A stretch of 64,000 nt of DNA from an uncultured Collinsella sp. (GCA_900541235.1 UQIW01000013.1:12175-76174); one strand, 5' to 3'. Counted from the stretch's first letter, positions 25,999-34,681 are shown. Notes: a model not told the origin generated them from the letters alone. Made by a program: numbers and translations.

Positions 25999-26520
25999 TT
26001 ACCTTACGTAGACCACGTTGTCGCGGCGGGGTTTGGGCTCGGGCAGCGTGTCCTCGGCATAGCCCAGAATGCAGTGACCGACACCGCGCAGGCTGCCGTC
26101 GGCGGGTAGACCCCAACTGGCCAGTAGCTCCAGGCCCTCGGGCGAATCGAAAACCTCGTGGGCGCGATGAATCCAGCACGAATCAACGCCCAGCGCATAG
26201 GCAGCGTTGAGCAGGTTGCCCATGGCGAGCGAGCCGTCTTCCAGATGTGTGGGCACGCTGCGGTCAACCAGCACCACCACAACGGTCTTGGCGCCATAGA
26301 AGGGGTCGCTGTTGCTGCCCATGACTTGCGCGTTGAGCTGCGAGAGACGCTCGACGGTCGCGGGGTCGGTGACGGCGACAAACGTCACCGGCTGGCGGCC
26401 CATGCCGCTCGGTGCATATTGGCCGGCTTCGATAATACGTGCAAGCTTTTCGGCCTCGACGGGACGATCGCTGTAGTTGCGGCAGCTGCGGCGGTGAATG
26501 AGTGCTTCGATAGTCTCCAT
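25999..26520 (-). CDS. Nitroreductase-family FMN oxidoreductase
   Basis: A 173-residue member of the nitroreductase family. The N-terminal FMN-binding RRSCRNYSDRPVE is followed by AGQYAPSGMGRQPV and the C-terminal GVGHCILGYAE. Such enzymes reduce nitro groups, quinones or other acceptors with NAD(P)H. ATG 26520 was chosen for the AAGGAGACACC spacing; the longer frame has no support. The two-hairpin repeat abuts its 3' end. Confidence 0.82.
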   Translation of the reverse strand: METIEALIHRRSCRNYSDRPVEAEKLARIIEAGQYAPSGMGRQPVTFVAVTDPATVERLSQLNAQVMGSNSDPFYGAKTVVVVLVDRSVPTHLEDGSLAMGNLLNAAYALGVDSCWIHRAHEVFDSPEGLELLASWGLPADGSLRGVGHCILGYAEDTLPEPKPRRDNVVYVR

Positions 26521-26666
26521 GGTGTCTCCTTGCGGTGGCGTTGCAGATGCCCCGTTCATACCCGTCGGGCTCAAACGATAGACGGTCAATTGCCCGGCCA
26601 AAAGGATAGATTCCAATTGGGAAAGTAGGTTTGCATAAAAGTACCTTCAGAATGTGACAAACAAAT

Positions 26667-26689
26667 GGGATGGTTAAACGTTTTATCCC
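26667..26689. promoter_or_regulatory. Operator-like palindrome in the 294-bp divergent region
   Basis: GGGAT (26667-26671) and ATCCC (26685-26689) flank GGTTAAACGTTTT, whose TTAAACGTTT centre is LacI-like. It lies between the divergent nitroreductase and small-protein genes. The controlling protein is unknown. Confidence 0.3.
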
Positions 26690-26814
26690 GTCTACCCTGC
26701 GGTTTTTTACCACTTGCCTAAATGACGAACGCATAACCTCTGATAAGGGTTTTACTAAAGGAGTACCAACGTTTATCAATGCGCCGTGGTGGCGCCGGGC
26801 CAGGAGGTAACATC

Positions 26815-27105
26815 ATGTTCCAGGCTGGAGATGTCGTCGAGACCGATTTCGAAGGATTTCTGAAGCTGCTGCGTTCCAAGACGCGCGCTTTCGTGTCGAT
26901 CAACGATCACGAGTACTACATCACGCACACCGATGGCTATTGGCGTGTTCAGGATTGCGAGGCCCTCAACGACAAGGGCCACTTTACTGACTGTTCTGAG
27001 TTGGTCAACACGGTCTGCGAGGTCGTCGAGCTGCCGTGGATTGCCGGCAAGAGCCTGCATGACAGCTTCTCGGGCGCTACGGTCTATGAGGCCGTCGCCG
27101 CTTAA
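26815..27105 (+). CDS. Conserved-looking small protein of unknown function
   Basis: A 96-residue soluble protein preceded by a perfect AGGAGG. It begins MFQAGDVVETDFEGF and contains INDHEYYITHTDGYWRVQDC and a CSELVNTVCEVVELPW stretch, mixed alpha/beta with three cysteines and no signal peptide. Codon use matches neighbours, the ribosome-binding site is strong and a terminator follows, so it is a real gene. I do not recognise the family. Confidence 0.75.
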   Translation: MFQAGDVVETDFEGFLKLLRSKTRAFVSINDHEYYITHTDGYWRVQDCEALNDKGHFTDCSELVNTVCEVVELPWIAGKSLHDSFSGATVYEAVAA

Positions 27106-27131
27106 CAGGCAATAAAACCCGATTTTCACGT

Positions 27132-27167
27132 GACCGCTGGCGCCGCCCCCGCGCCGGCGGTCTTTTT
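27132..27167 (+). terminator. Rho-independent terminator
   Basis: GACCGCTGGCGC pairs with GCGCCGGCGGTC and is followed by TTTTT. Confidence 0.85.
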
Positions 27168-27210
27168 CTGCCGATAGGCCATAAAAATGCACGCATTTGC
27201 GGAGAGCCTG

Positions 27211-27239
27211 TTGACGATAGTCAAAACTCGGACTAATCT
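27211..27239 (+). promoter_or_regulatory. Promoter of the marR-ABC exporter operon
   Basis: TTGACG (27211-27216) and TAATCT (27234-27239) with 17-bp spacing, 47 bp before the marR start codon. Confidence 0.6.
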
Positions 27240-27249
27240 AGAGACACAT

Positions 27250-27272
27250 AATTGGTCAAAAATCGGACAATT
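27250..27272. promoter_or_regulatory. MarR operator candidate
   Basis: AATTGGTC and GGACAATT form an imperfect inverted repeat around AAAAATC, immediately downstream of the -10 box and 15 bp before the marR-family gene, as expected for autorepression. Confidence 0.45.
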
Positions 27273-27286
27273 GAATGGTGGGATAG

Positions 27287-27787
27287 ATGAATAGTGCGGT
27301 TACGCTGGTCGACTTCGATCGGTTGCTCAATGGACTCGACCATATCTATTCGGAGTTCTCGCGCGCCTGCGGCCTTTCGGACTGCGCCTACTGGATGCTC
27401 GTCGACACGAGTGCAGCGGGCGGAAGCGTTGCCGTGAGTCGGCTGACGAGTGAATGGTTCTACAGCAAACAGACCATCAATTCGGCGATTAAAACGCTTA
27501 GGGCGCGAGGGCTTGCGACGTTGGAGTTTGCCGAGGGCAGTCGTAAAAACAAGGTTGTACGACTGACCGAAGAAGGCGTGCGGTTTGCCAAGCGCTACGC
27601 GTTGCCGGCGCAAAAAGCCGAGCAACAGGCATTCGAGGCGCTCGAGCCGTGGGAACAGTGCGAGATCATGCGCTTGGTCGGTAAGTTCTCCCATGTTCTT
27701 AACGAAGAGTGCGAGGCATTTAAACGGCAAGTGGCCGCCGAGAACGAGACTGACGATAAGGGCGAGGGGGACGCATGCGACTCTTAA
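27287..27787 (+). CDS. MarR-family transcriptional regulator
   Basis: A 166-residue winged-helix regulator. The recognition region reads VSRLTSEWFYSKQTINSAIK with the wing in LATLEFAEGSRKNKVVRLTEEG. MarR proteins usually repress an adjacent exporter and release DNA on binding small molecules. Here the gene overlaps the exporter gene by 13 bp and has its own operator-like repeat upstream, so it is the probable drug- or metabolite-responsive switch for the exporter pair. Confidence 0.85.
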   Translation: MNSAVTLVDFDRLLNGLDHIYSEFSRACGLSDCAYWMLVDTSAAGGSVAVSRLTSEWFYSKQTINSAIKTLRARGLATLEFAEGSRKNKVVRLTEEGVRFAKRYALPAQKAEQQAFEALEPWEQCEIMRLVGKFSHVLNEECEAFKRQVAAENETDDKGEGDACDS

Positions 27788-29511
27788 TGAGGTTTATGAG
27801 GCCGTACCGCGGTCTGATTGCGGTGACGCTGTTTGCGGTGCTGATAGATAACGTCGGTACGCTGTTGGTTCCCACGATGCTGGCGAACATGGTCAACACC
27901 GGTATTACCACGGGTGATGTCGACTATATATTACGCAACGGCCTGTACATGCTTATCGCGACCGGCATGGCCAGCGGCGGCACGGTGCTGGGCTGCTATC
28001 TTTCGGCGCGCCTGGCCGCCAACGTGGCCTGCGATATCCGCAATGCCGTGTACGACAAGTCGCTCGAGCTGTCCGCCAGCGACTTTGAGCGCTTTGGCAC
28101 GGGTTCGATGATCACGCGCTCGCTCAACGACATCAACGTGATTCAGCAAGCTGTCCTTCAGACGATTCAGCTGGTGCTGCCGGTGCCGTTCTTGGCCGTG
28201 GCAGGCATCATTTTTGCTTGGTTCATCGATCCCGCCATGGGTACGCTGCTGGGCGTGGTGGTTGCGATCGTGCTGGTGGCGGCGGTCTTTACCGTTGCCA
28301 ACGCCGCGCCGATCTTTATGCGCCTGCAGAGCTTTATCGACCGCATGAACGTGGTGCTGCGCGAGAACATCGTGGGCGTGCGCGTCATCCGCGCATTTAA
28401 CAAGGAGCGCCACGAGGAGCAGCGCCTGGACGAGGTGTTTAGCGATTACGCGGCCAATGCCATCAAGGTCAACCACCTGTTTGTGGGTCTCGACAGCTCC
28501 AGCTTCTTTTTGATGAATATCGCCGAGGTGGCGGTGCTGTGGGTGGGCGGCAACCGCGTGGGCGTCCACGCCATGCAAATCGGTAGCATCTCGGCCGTGC
28601 TGGAGTACGCGATCCTGATCCTGTTCTTTGTGATGACGGCGCAGATGGTGATTCTGACGCTCCCACGCGCCGCCGCATGCCTGAACCGTGCGCAGCAGGT
28701 GTTGGAGATTGAGCCGAGCATCGTGGACGGCAAGCGCACGCTGGACACGTGCGCGGCGGAGTCTGTTGACGGTGCCGACGCGGTGGCCGTGTTCGACCAC
28801 ATGTCGTTCCGTTTTGACGATGCCGACGAGGATACCCTGTGCGACCTGAGCTTTGCCTGTCGCCGTAGCCAGACCACGGCGATTGTAGGCTCGACGGGTT
28901 CGGGCAAGTCGACGGTGGCCAAGCTCTTGCTTCGCTTCCACGATGCCACGAAGGGCGCCATTCGCCTGAATGGCATCGATCTGCGCGACCTTTCGCAAGA
29001 CGACATCCGCGGGCGTATCGCCTATGTGCCGCAGAAGGCATGGCTGTTCTCGGGTACGGTGGCGAGCAACCTGCGCTTTGGCAACGAAGACGCGACTGAG
29101 GCTGACATGCTCCATGCGCTGGAGGTTGCCCAGAGCACCTTTGTGCTCGACCAGCCCCAGGGGCTCGATACGCCGGTGGCCCAGGGCGGCACGAACTTCT
29201 CGGGTGGTCAGCGCCAGCGCCTGGCGATTGCCCGCGCACTCATGAAGCATGCCGATCTATATATCTTCGACGACAGTTTTTCGGCCCTGGACTTTAAGAC
29301 CGATGCGGCACTGCGCCATGCGCTGCAGGACGAGACGTGCGATGCCGCGGTGCTCATCATCGCCCAGCGCATCTCGACTATTTTGCATGCCGATCAGATC
29401 GTGGTGCTCAAAGACGGCGAGATCGTGGGCCTAGGCACGCACGACGAGCTCATGGAAACCTGCGAGGTGTACCGCGCAATCGCGGAATCGCAGATGAAGG
29501 GAGGTGAGTAG
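27775..29511 (+). CDS. Heterodimeric ABC exporter, subunit with degenerate ATP site
   Basis: A 578-residue half-transporter with six membrane segments (~1-310) followed by an ATPase domain. Walker A GSTGSGKST and signature FSGGQRQR are intact, but the Walker B region reads IFDDSFSALD with Asp for catalytic Glu, and the switch reads IIAQRIST with Gln for His. These changes are typical of the non-catalytic partner in TM287/288- or LmrCD-type exporters. Its partner follows after one base. It likely exports drugs, lipids or peptides; the substrate is unknown. Confidence 0.87.
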   Translation: MRLLMRFMRPYRGLIAVTLFAVLIDNVGTLLVPTMLANMVNTGITTGDVDYILRNGLYMLIATGMASGGTVLGCYLSARLAANVACDIRNAVYDKSLELSASDFERFGTGSMITRSLNDINVIQQAVLQTIQLVLPVPFLAVAGIIFAWFIDPAMGTLLGVVVAIVLVAAVFTVANAAPIFMRLQSFIDRMNVVLRENIVGVRVIRAFNKERHEEQRLDEVFSDYAANAIKVNHLFVGLDSSSFFLMNIAEVAVLWVGGNRVGVHAMQIGSISAVLEYAILILFFVMTAQMVILTLPRAAACLNRAQQVLEIEPSIVDGKRTLDTCAAESVDGADAVAVFDHMSFRFDDADEDTLCDLSFACRRSQTTAIVGSTGSGKSTVAKLLLRFHDATKGAIRLNGIDLRDLSQDDIRGRIAYVPQKAWLFSGTVASNLRFGNEDATEADMLHALEVAQSTFVLDQPQGLDTPVAQGGTNFSGGQRQRLAIARALMKHADLYIFDDSFSALDFKTDAALRHALQDETCDAAVLIIAQRISTILHADQIVVLKDGEIVGLGTHDELMETCEVYRAIAESQMKGGE

Positions 29512-29512
29512 C

Positions 29513-31513
29513 ATGACCGAGGAGCTCAAGAAGCAGGGCATCGTCGATGGCGCTGCGGTTGTAGAGACAGTCGAGGAGACGGGCGTCGCGCCCGACCTGG
29601 ACGAAGCCGCCAAGGCGGCGGAGCGCGAGGCTCGCCGCCAAGCGCTCTACGAGGAAAACGAACGTGCCGAGGACGAGCGCGCCCGCGCCGAGGCAGAGCG
29701 TATGCGCGACGTGGACGACGAAGACGAGGACGAGACGCCTCGGGATACCTGGGCGACGGTGCGCCGCCTGTGGAGTGAGGCTGCCGGCGACCATTGGCGC
29801 TTCTATATCGTGTTCGCGAGCATTGTGTTCTATGTCATCTTTAACACCGCCGCGCCGGCATATAGCGCCCGCGTGATCGATGAGCTGTGGGGCCACATTC
29901 AGGTGGCGTTTGCCAACGACACCACTTTCAGCATCACCTGGGAGAACTGCGGCAAGACCATTTTCGTCTACTTTATGATCTGGACTGCCGCTGCCTCGTT
30001 CTATGCGCTCCAGAGCTTTTTGATGTCGAGCGTCGCTGAGCGTCTCAATCTGCGCCTGCGCAACCGCATCGCGCAAAAGCTCAACCGTCTGCCGCTCGCC
30101 TATTTTGACGCGCATCGTCCCGGCGAGGTCGTCAGCCGCGCGACCAACGACCTGGACAAGATGTCCGAGAGCATGCAGCGCGGATTGCTGCAGCTGCTCG
30201 TGTCGATCGGCACGGTTGTTGGTGCTGTGAGCGTGATGTTCGTGTTCAGCGTGCAGCTTACGCTCGTCTTTCTGTTCTTTACGGCACTGTCGCTGCTGGT
30301 GACGAAGGTCGTCTCGCGCCGCACACACGATGTGACGGGCGAGCGCCAGGAGTGGGTGTCCAAGATTACGAGTGCGGTCGAGGAAGGCTATTCGGGCCGT
30401 CTGGTGATCCGCGCGTTTAACCGCGAACGCCAAAGTTCTGCCGAGGTGCACCAGGCCTCGGGCGAGCTGGCACGCGTGAGTGCCAAGGCCGACTTTATGA
30501 TCAATGCCGTCGGCCCTGCGGTGCGCTTTATCGGCCGTTTGGCGCAGATCGTGATCGCGCTGGTGGGCTGCAGCATGCTGGTTGCCGGTCACATGACCGT
30601 CGGCGTGTTCCAGGCGTTCTTCCAGTTTATCTACGAGGCGTCCGAACCCATGACGCAGCTGTCGTTTACCTTCAACTCGCTGCAGAGCGCGTTGGCGAGT
30701 GCGGAGCGCGTGTTCGACCTGCTCGATGAGCCCGAGATGGAGGCCGATCCGCTGCCGGACGAGGCCGCCAAGCTGCCGGGTCGCGTTGAGGGTCGCGTCT
30801 CCTTTGAGCACGTGCGCTTTGGTTATTCGCCCGACAAGCCGCTTATGCACGACGTGTCGTTTACCGCCGAGCCGGGCCAGAAGATTGCCGTGGTGGGAAC
30901 CACGGGCGCGGGCAAGACGACGCTCATCAACCTGCTCATGCGCTTCTACGAGATTGACGGCGGGCGTATTACGCTCGACGGCGTGGATACGAGCCGCATG
31001 GACCGCGGCGAGCTACGGCAGCAGTTTGGCATGGTGCTGCAGGACGCCTGGCTGTTCGATGGCACGATTGCCGAAAACATCGCCTACGGCTGTCCCGAGG
31101 CGACGCGTGAGGAGATCGTGGCGGCTGCGCGCGCCGCGCAGGTCGACTTCTTTGTGCGCACCATGCCGCAGGGCTATGACACGCGCGTGGCCAACGATGC
31201 CGAAAGCATCAGCCAGGGCCAGCGTCAGCTGCTGACCATCGCACGCGTGCTGCTCAATAACCCGGCGATTCTCATCCTGGACGAGGCGACCTCAAGCGTG
31301 GATACGCGTACCGAGCTTGCCATCGGTCGTGCCATGGACGCGCTCATGCGCGGGCGCACGAGCTTTGTGATCGCGCACCGCCTGTCGACGATCGTGGACG
31401 CCGACCTGATCTTGGTCATGGATCACGGCAACATTATCGAGCAGGGCACGCATAAGGAGCTGCTGGCTGCCGAGGGTGCCTACGCCGACCTCTATCTGAG
31501 CCAGTTCGCATAA
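29513..31513 (+). CDS. Heterodimeric ABC exporter, catalytic subunit
   Basis: A 666-residue half-transporter. An unusual ~75-residue charged, mostly acidic cytoplasmic extension (Glu/Ala-rich, then DVDDEDEDETPRD) precedes six membrane segments. The ATPase domain has Walker A GTTGAGKTT, signature ISQGQRQL, ILILDEATSSVD with catalytic Glu, and VIAHRLST with switch His, all intact. Together with the preceding subunit it forms one asymmetric exporter. Confidence 0.87.
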   Translation: MTEELKKQGIVDGAAVVETVEETGVAPDLDEAAKAAEREARRQALYEENERAEDERARAEAERMRDVDDEDEDETPRDTWATVRRLWSEAAGDHWRFYIVFASIVFYVIFNTAAPAYSARVIDELWGHIQVAFANDTTFSITWENCGKTIFVYFMIWTAAASFYALQSFLMSSVAERLNLRLRNRIAQKLNRLPLAYFDAHRPGEVVSRATNDLDKMSESMQRGLLQLLVSIGTVVGAVSVMFVFSVQLTLVFLFFTALSLLVTKVVSRRTHDVTGERQEWVSKITSAVEEGYSGRLVIRAFNRERQSSAEVHQASGELARVSAKADFMINAVGPAVRFIGRLAQIVIALVGCSMLVAGHMTVGVFQAFFQFIYEASEPMTQLSFTFNSLQSALASAERVFDLLDEPEMEADPLPDEAAKLPGRVEGRVSFEHVRFGYSPDKPLMHDVSFTAEPGQKIAVVGTTGAGKTTLINLLMRFYEIDGGRITLDGVDTSRMDRGELRQQFGMVLQDAWLFDGTIAENIAYGCPEATREEIVAAARAAQVDFFVRTMPQGYDTRVANDAESISQGQRQLLTIARVLLNNPAILILDEATSSVDTRTELAIGRAMDALMRGRTSFVIAHRLSTIVDADLILVMDHGNIIEQGTHKELLAAEGAYADLYLSQFA

Positions 31514-31542
31514 TGTGACAAAGGGACAGTCTCTTTGCCACA
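31514..31542. repeat. Short hairpin repeat, TGTGAC-arm subtype, copy 1
   Basis: TGTGACAAAGGGACAG then TCTCTTTGCCACA; begins at the second base past the ABC stop codon. The second copy of this arm type is at 50081-50127. Confidence 0.75.
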
Positions 31543-31550
31543 TCACAAAT

Positions 31551-31585
31551 AAGGCGCGCCGGGGATGAATTCCCTGGCGCGCCTT
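31551..31585. terminator. Bidirectional terminator between ABC exporter and cysE
   Basis: AAGGCGCGCC pairs with GGCGCGCCTT, with an inner GGG/CCC extension. Confidence 0.75.
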
Positions 31586-31623
31586 TGCGTTGATGCCGAT
31601 GTCGTTTTGTGCCGCTTGCGTTC

Positions 31624-32328
31624 CTAGCGTTCGTCCACGAGCTTGGCGACGAGGGCCTTGAGCTCGGCCACCTCTCGCTCGAGTTCCTTGACGCGGCGGG
31701 CATTCTCGGTGATGCCCTGGCGGTTGAGGGCGGACTGCTCGGCGGCGTCATCGGGCATGTACTCGCGATGCTGCTTGGCGTCGAAACTCTCCTCGAACAC
31801 ACGGCAGCCGTTGCGCTTGATGATGCGTCCCGGCACGCCCACGACGGTGCAGTTGTCGGGGACGTCCTTAACGACGACCGAGTTGCCGCCGATCTTGACG
31901 TTGTTGCCGATGCAGATGTTGCCGAGCACCTTGGCGCCCGTGCCTACCGTGACATTGTTGCCCAGGGTGGGGTGACGCTTGCCGGTCTCGTTGCCGGTGC
32001 CGCCGAGCGTGACGCCCTGGTAGAGCACACAGTTGTCGCCCACAATGGTGGTCTCGCCGATGACGACGCCCATGGCGTGGTCGATAAAGAAGTGCTTGCC
32101 AATCTGCGCGGCAGGGTGAATCTCGACGCCGGTGATGTGGCGGGTGATTTGCGAGAGCACGCGGGCGAGCGAGCGATGACCGTGCTCCCACAGCCAGTGC
32201 TCGGGCACGTGGTTCCACTTGGCGTGCAGGCCAGGATAGGAAAGAAAGATGACCAGACCGTTTTGCGCGGCGGGGTCCTGCGCCTGGACGGTCTTGATGT
32301 CCTCGCGAATGGTATTGATAAAGCTCAC
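31624..32328 (-). CDS. cysE: Serine O-acetyltransferase
   Basis: A 234-residue left-handed beta-helix acetyltransferase that makes O-acetylserine for cysteine synthesis. Signature segments are HPAAQIGKHFFIDHAMGVVI, GETTIVGDNCVLYQGVTLGG and GKRHPTLGNNV, with catalytic His residues visible. The C-terminal ~45 residues are predicted coiled coil (ARRVKELEREVAELKALVAK), longer than usual, and may help oligomerise. GTG 32328 is preferred because AAGGGAGG precedes it; the upstream in-frame ATG has none. It is divergent from the DedA gene. Confidence 0.88.
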   Translation of the reverse strand: MSFINTIREDIKTVQAQDPAAQNGLVIFLSYPGLHAKWNHVPEHWLWEHGHRSLARVLSQITRHITGVEIHPAAQIGKHFFIDHAMGVVIGETTIVGDNCVLYQGVTLGGTGNETGKRHPTLGNNVTVGTGAKVLGNICIGNNVKIGGNSVVVKDVPDNCTVVGVPGRIIKRNGCRVFEESFDAKQHREYMPDDAAEQSALNRQGITENARRVKELEREVAELKALVAKLVDER

Positions 32329-32369
32329 CGGCCGCCCTCCCTTAGCGCCATGGCAATGCGATTCAATAA

Positions 32370-32386
32370 AGTATAGCGATTCGCTA
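32370..32386 (-). promoter_or_regulatory. cysE -10 box with overlapping palindrome
   Basis: On the minus strand TATACT (32375-32370) is a good -10 box. It overlaps TAGCGA-T-TCGCTA (32374-32386), a perfect 6-bp inverted repeat, a plausible repressor site. Confidence 0.4.
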
Positions 32387-32551
32387 GGGATTAAAAAGGA
32401 CAATCTTGGCGGCTTTGCGCTACAAGTGTCAGTTATGCAAACTTGCTGGTAATGGAGTCATGCTTTTGTGGGGTTGCGCACGAGGGGGCACCGCAACCGT
32501 ATACTGGTCAACTTGGACGTATCCGCGCCCACAACTGAGAGGTTTTACTTC

Positions 32552-33190
32552 ATGGGTTTCATCAATTTTATTGCCGAGCTGCTTAAGGACCCGCGCACCG
32601 CGATCGCCAGCTGGATCGCCGCCGGCCCGCTTATGGCCTACGGCTGCGTGTTCCTGATCATCTTTATCGAGACGGGCGTGGTGTTCTTCCCGTTCCTTCC
32701 CGGTGATTCGCTGCTGTTCGCCTCGGGTTTCTTTGCCCACAACGGCGGCTTTAACATCGTGGCGCTTCTGGCCACCGCATGGGCCGCTGCCATTTTGGGC
32801 GATCAGTGCAACTTTATGATCGGTCACTTCTTTGGCCGCAAGATCATCGCTTCGGGCAAGGTCAAGGCCATGACGCCCGAGCGCATCAAAAAGTCCGAGG
32901 ACTTCTTGGACAAGTGGGGTCACCTGGCCATCTTCCTGGGTCGCTTCTTCCCGTTTATCCGCACCTTTGTGCCCTTTATCGCTGGCATGGGCGGCATGCA
33001 CTGGCGCAACTTTGTCGTCTTTAACGTGCTGGGCGGCATTACCTGGTCGACGGTCTTTACGCTGCTGGGCTACTTCTTTGGCGGCATTCCCTTTGTGCAA
33101 GAGCACTTTGAGCTGCTGATTATCGGCATCGTTGCCGTGTCGATCATCCCGACCGTGGTCGGTCTGGTTAAGGCCAAGCTGGGTAAATAG
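32552..33190 (+). CDS. DedA-family membrane protein
   Basis: A 212-residue integral membrane protein with about five hydrophobic segments. The DedA hallmarks FLPGDSLLFASGF and GRFFPFIRTFVPFIAGMGGM are present, including the essential Arg and Gly residues. DedA proteins act as lipid (undecaprenyl phosphate or phospholipid) scramblases or flippases and influence envelope integrity and proton-motive force. It is monocistronic with terminator at 33229. Confidence 0.87.
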   Translation: MGFINFIAELLKDPRTAIASWIAAGPLMAYGCVFLIIFIETGVVFFPFLPGDSLLFASGFFAHNGGFNIVALLATAWAAAILGDQCNFMIGHFFGRKIIASGKVKAMTPERIKKSEDFLDKWGHLAIFLGRFFPFIRTFVPFIAGMGGMHWRNFVVFNVLGGITWSTVFTLLGYFFGGIPFVQEHFELLIIGIVAVSIIPTVVGLVKAKLGK

Positions 33191-33228
33191 AACGCCTAGC
33201 TCGAGCCAGCGCGCAGACCGTACAGTTG

Positions 33229-33263
33229 AGGCCCGTCACCGCTTACGGTGGCGGGCCTTTTTG
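33229..33263 (+). terminator. Rho-independent terminator after DedA
   Basis: AGGCCCGTCACCG pairs with CGGTGGCGGGCCT and ends in TTTTT. Confidence 0.88.
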
Positions 33264-33281
33264 CTTCGGTCAAATGAAAAT

Positions 33282-33298
33282 ACTTTACTTAGTTAAAG
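33282..33298. promoter_or_regulatory. Operator candidate upstream of ilvE (matches the ABC operon site)
   Basis: ACTTTACTTAGTTAAAG differs at two positions from ACTTTACTTAACTAAAG at 2361. It lies 31 bp upstream of a TACAAT -10 box (33329-33334). Confidence 0.5.
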
Positions 33299-33341
33299 AA
33301 AAGCGTTTTATCAGACGCGTGCGGGGAGTACAATCTCGTGC

Positions 33342-33491
33342 ATGCGAATCGACGTGCCATCGGCTTTGATGCTGCTCGCGTGTCCCGTCCGGCTCTACGC
33401 TCCGGGCGTGCGACGTTGCGACGCGGTCGGCCTCGGTCCTTGCGTGCGGGTTCGCGAGTATGCAACTGTGTATGTAAGGAGCGACATATGA
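33342..33491 (+). CDS. Possible leader peptide / upstream frame of ilvE (49 aa)
   Basis: An ATG frame begins within about eight bases of the predicted -10 box, so a transcript from it would be nearly leaderless. It runs 49 codons and ends in a TGA overlapping the ilvE ATG (ATATGA). The predicted peptide (begins MRIDVPSALMLL) has many Val and Leu codons and some Ile, the end products related to IlvE. It could be a translational-coupling or attenuation leader; it could also be a chance frame in GC-rich DNA. Confidence 0.35.
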   Translation: MRIDVPSALMLLACPVRLYAPGVRRCDAVGLGPCVRVREYATVYVRSDI

Positions 33492-34540
33492 CTGTCGAGA
33501 AGAAGGATATCGATTGGGGTAGCCTCGGCTTTGGCTACATGAAGACCGATTACAGCTACGAGGCTCATTGGAAGGATGGCGAGTGGGACGAGGGCGGCCT
33601 GACCACCGACCACACCCTGCATGTCTCCGAGTGCGGCGGTATCTTCCATTACTGCCAGGAGGTCTTTGAGGGCCTGAAGGCCTACACCGCCGAGGACGGC
33701 AGCATCGTCTGCTTCCGTCCCGACATGAACGCTGAGCGTATGTATAACTCTGCCCAGCGCCTCGAGATGCCCCCGTTTCCCAAGGACAAGTTCGTTGAGG
33801 CCGTCAAGCAGGTCGTTTCTGCCAACGCCGCCTGGGTTCCGCCCTTCGGTTCCGGCGCGACCCTGTACGTGCGTCCGTTTATGATCGGCTCCGGTGACGT
33901 GATCGGCGTGGCTCCCGCTCCTGAGTACACGTTCCGCATTCTCGTGACCCCGGTCGGTCCGTACTTTAAGGGCGGCCTCAAGCCCGTCAAGCTGCGCGTT
34001 TCCGAGTATGACCGTGCTGCACCGCACGGCACCGGCAACATCAAGGCCGGCCTGAACTACGCCATGTCCCTTAAGCCCACGATGGAGGCCCATCGCGAGG
34101 GCTATGCCGAGAACCTGTATCTCGACTCCGAGTCCCGCACCTATGTCGAGGAGACCGGTGGCGCCAACGTCCTGTTCGTGAAAGAGGATGGCACGCTCGT
34201 CGTTCCGCAGTCGCACACCGACTCCATCCTGCCCTCTATCACCCGTCGTTCGCTCGTTCAGGTTGCTCAGGACCTGGGCATGACCGTTGACCAGCGCCCC
34301 GTCGAGTGGGCCGAGGTCAAGGCCGGCACCTTTGTGGAGTGCGGCCTGTGCGGCACCGCTGCCGTCATCTCTCCGGTTGGCGAAATCGACAACAAGGTTT
34401 ACGGCGCCGACGAGACCGTGACCTTCCCGGCTGGATACACCGAGATCGGCCCTGTGATGAAGAAGCTTCGCGAGACCCTGACTGGTATCCAGTCTGGTGC
34501 TGTCGAGGACAAGCACAACTGGGTTTACACCGTCGCGTAA
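33488..34540 (+). CDS. ilvE: Branched-chain amino acid aminotransferase
   Basis: A 350-residue fold-type IV PLP enzyme that interconverts Val, Leu and Ile with their 2-oxo acids. The PLP lysine is in GNIKAGLNYA; other landmarks are EVFEGLKAY, TLYVRPF and ECGLCGTAAVISPVG. AAGGAGCGACAT precedes ATG 33488. The upstream region carries a palindrome shared with the amino-acid ABC operon and a short upstream frame, both suggesting amino-acid control. A long palindrome follows the stop by 16 bp. Confidence 0.92.
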   Translation: MTVEKKDIDWGSLGFGYMKTDYSYEAHWKDGEWDEGGLTTDHTLHVSECGGIFHYCQEVFEGLKAYTAEDGSIVCFRPDMNAERMYNSAQRLEMPPFPKDKFVEAVKQVVSANAAWVPPFGSGATLYVRPFMIGSGDVIGVAPAPEYTFRILVTPVGPYFKGGLKPVKLRVSEYDRAAPHGTGNIKAGLNYAMSLKPTMEAHREGYAENLYLDSESRTYVEETGGANVLFVKEDGTLVVPQSHTDSILPSITRRSLVQVAQDLGMTVDQRPVEWAEVKAGTFVECGLCGTAAVISPVGEIDNKVYGADETVTFPAGYTEIGPVMKKLRETLTGIQSGAVEDKHNWVYTVA

Positions 34541-34556
34541 TTTGTCTTACCTATCC

Positions 34557-34681
34557 GGGCAGAGAACAAGTTCCCTCCCGGCGCGTCCTCGGACATGCAA
34601 GAAGCCCTCGCTGCGCACTTCGTGCGGCGAGGGCTTCTTGCGTCCTGCGGAGTGCGCCGGGAGGGAACTTGTTCTCTGCCC
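34557..34681. repeat. Long nested palindrome, copy 2 (28-bp perfect arms, 69-bp interior)
   Basis: Arms 34557-34584 and 34654-34681 are exact reverse complements. The interior is again 69 bp and contains an inner stem GCAAGAAGCCCTCGC with GCGAGGGCTTCTTGC topped by CGCACTTCGTGCG, flanked by TCCTCGG and CCTGCGG. Those two flanking motifs recur in copy 4 (38951). The first arm lies just after ilvE, so the element could also serve as its terminator. Confidence 0.8.

Noticed and set aside
33191..33487. Riboswitch or T-box upstream of ilvE
   Set aside because: No T-box consensus, specifier loop or known riboswitch core could be seen; a leader frame and operator explain the region better.
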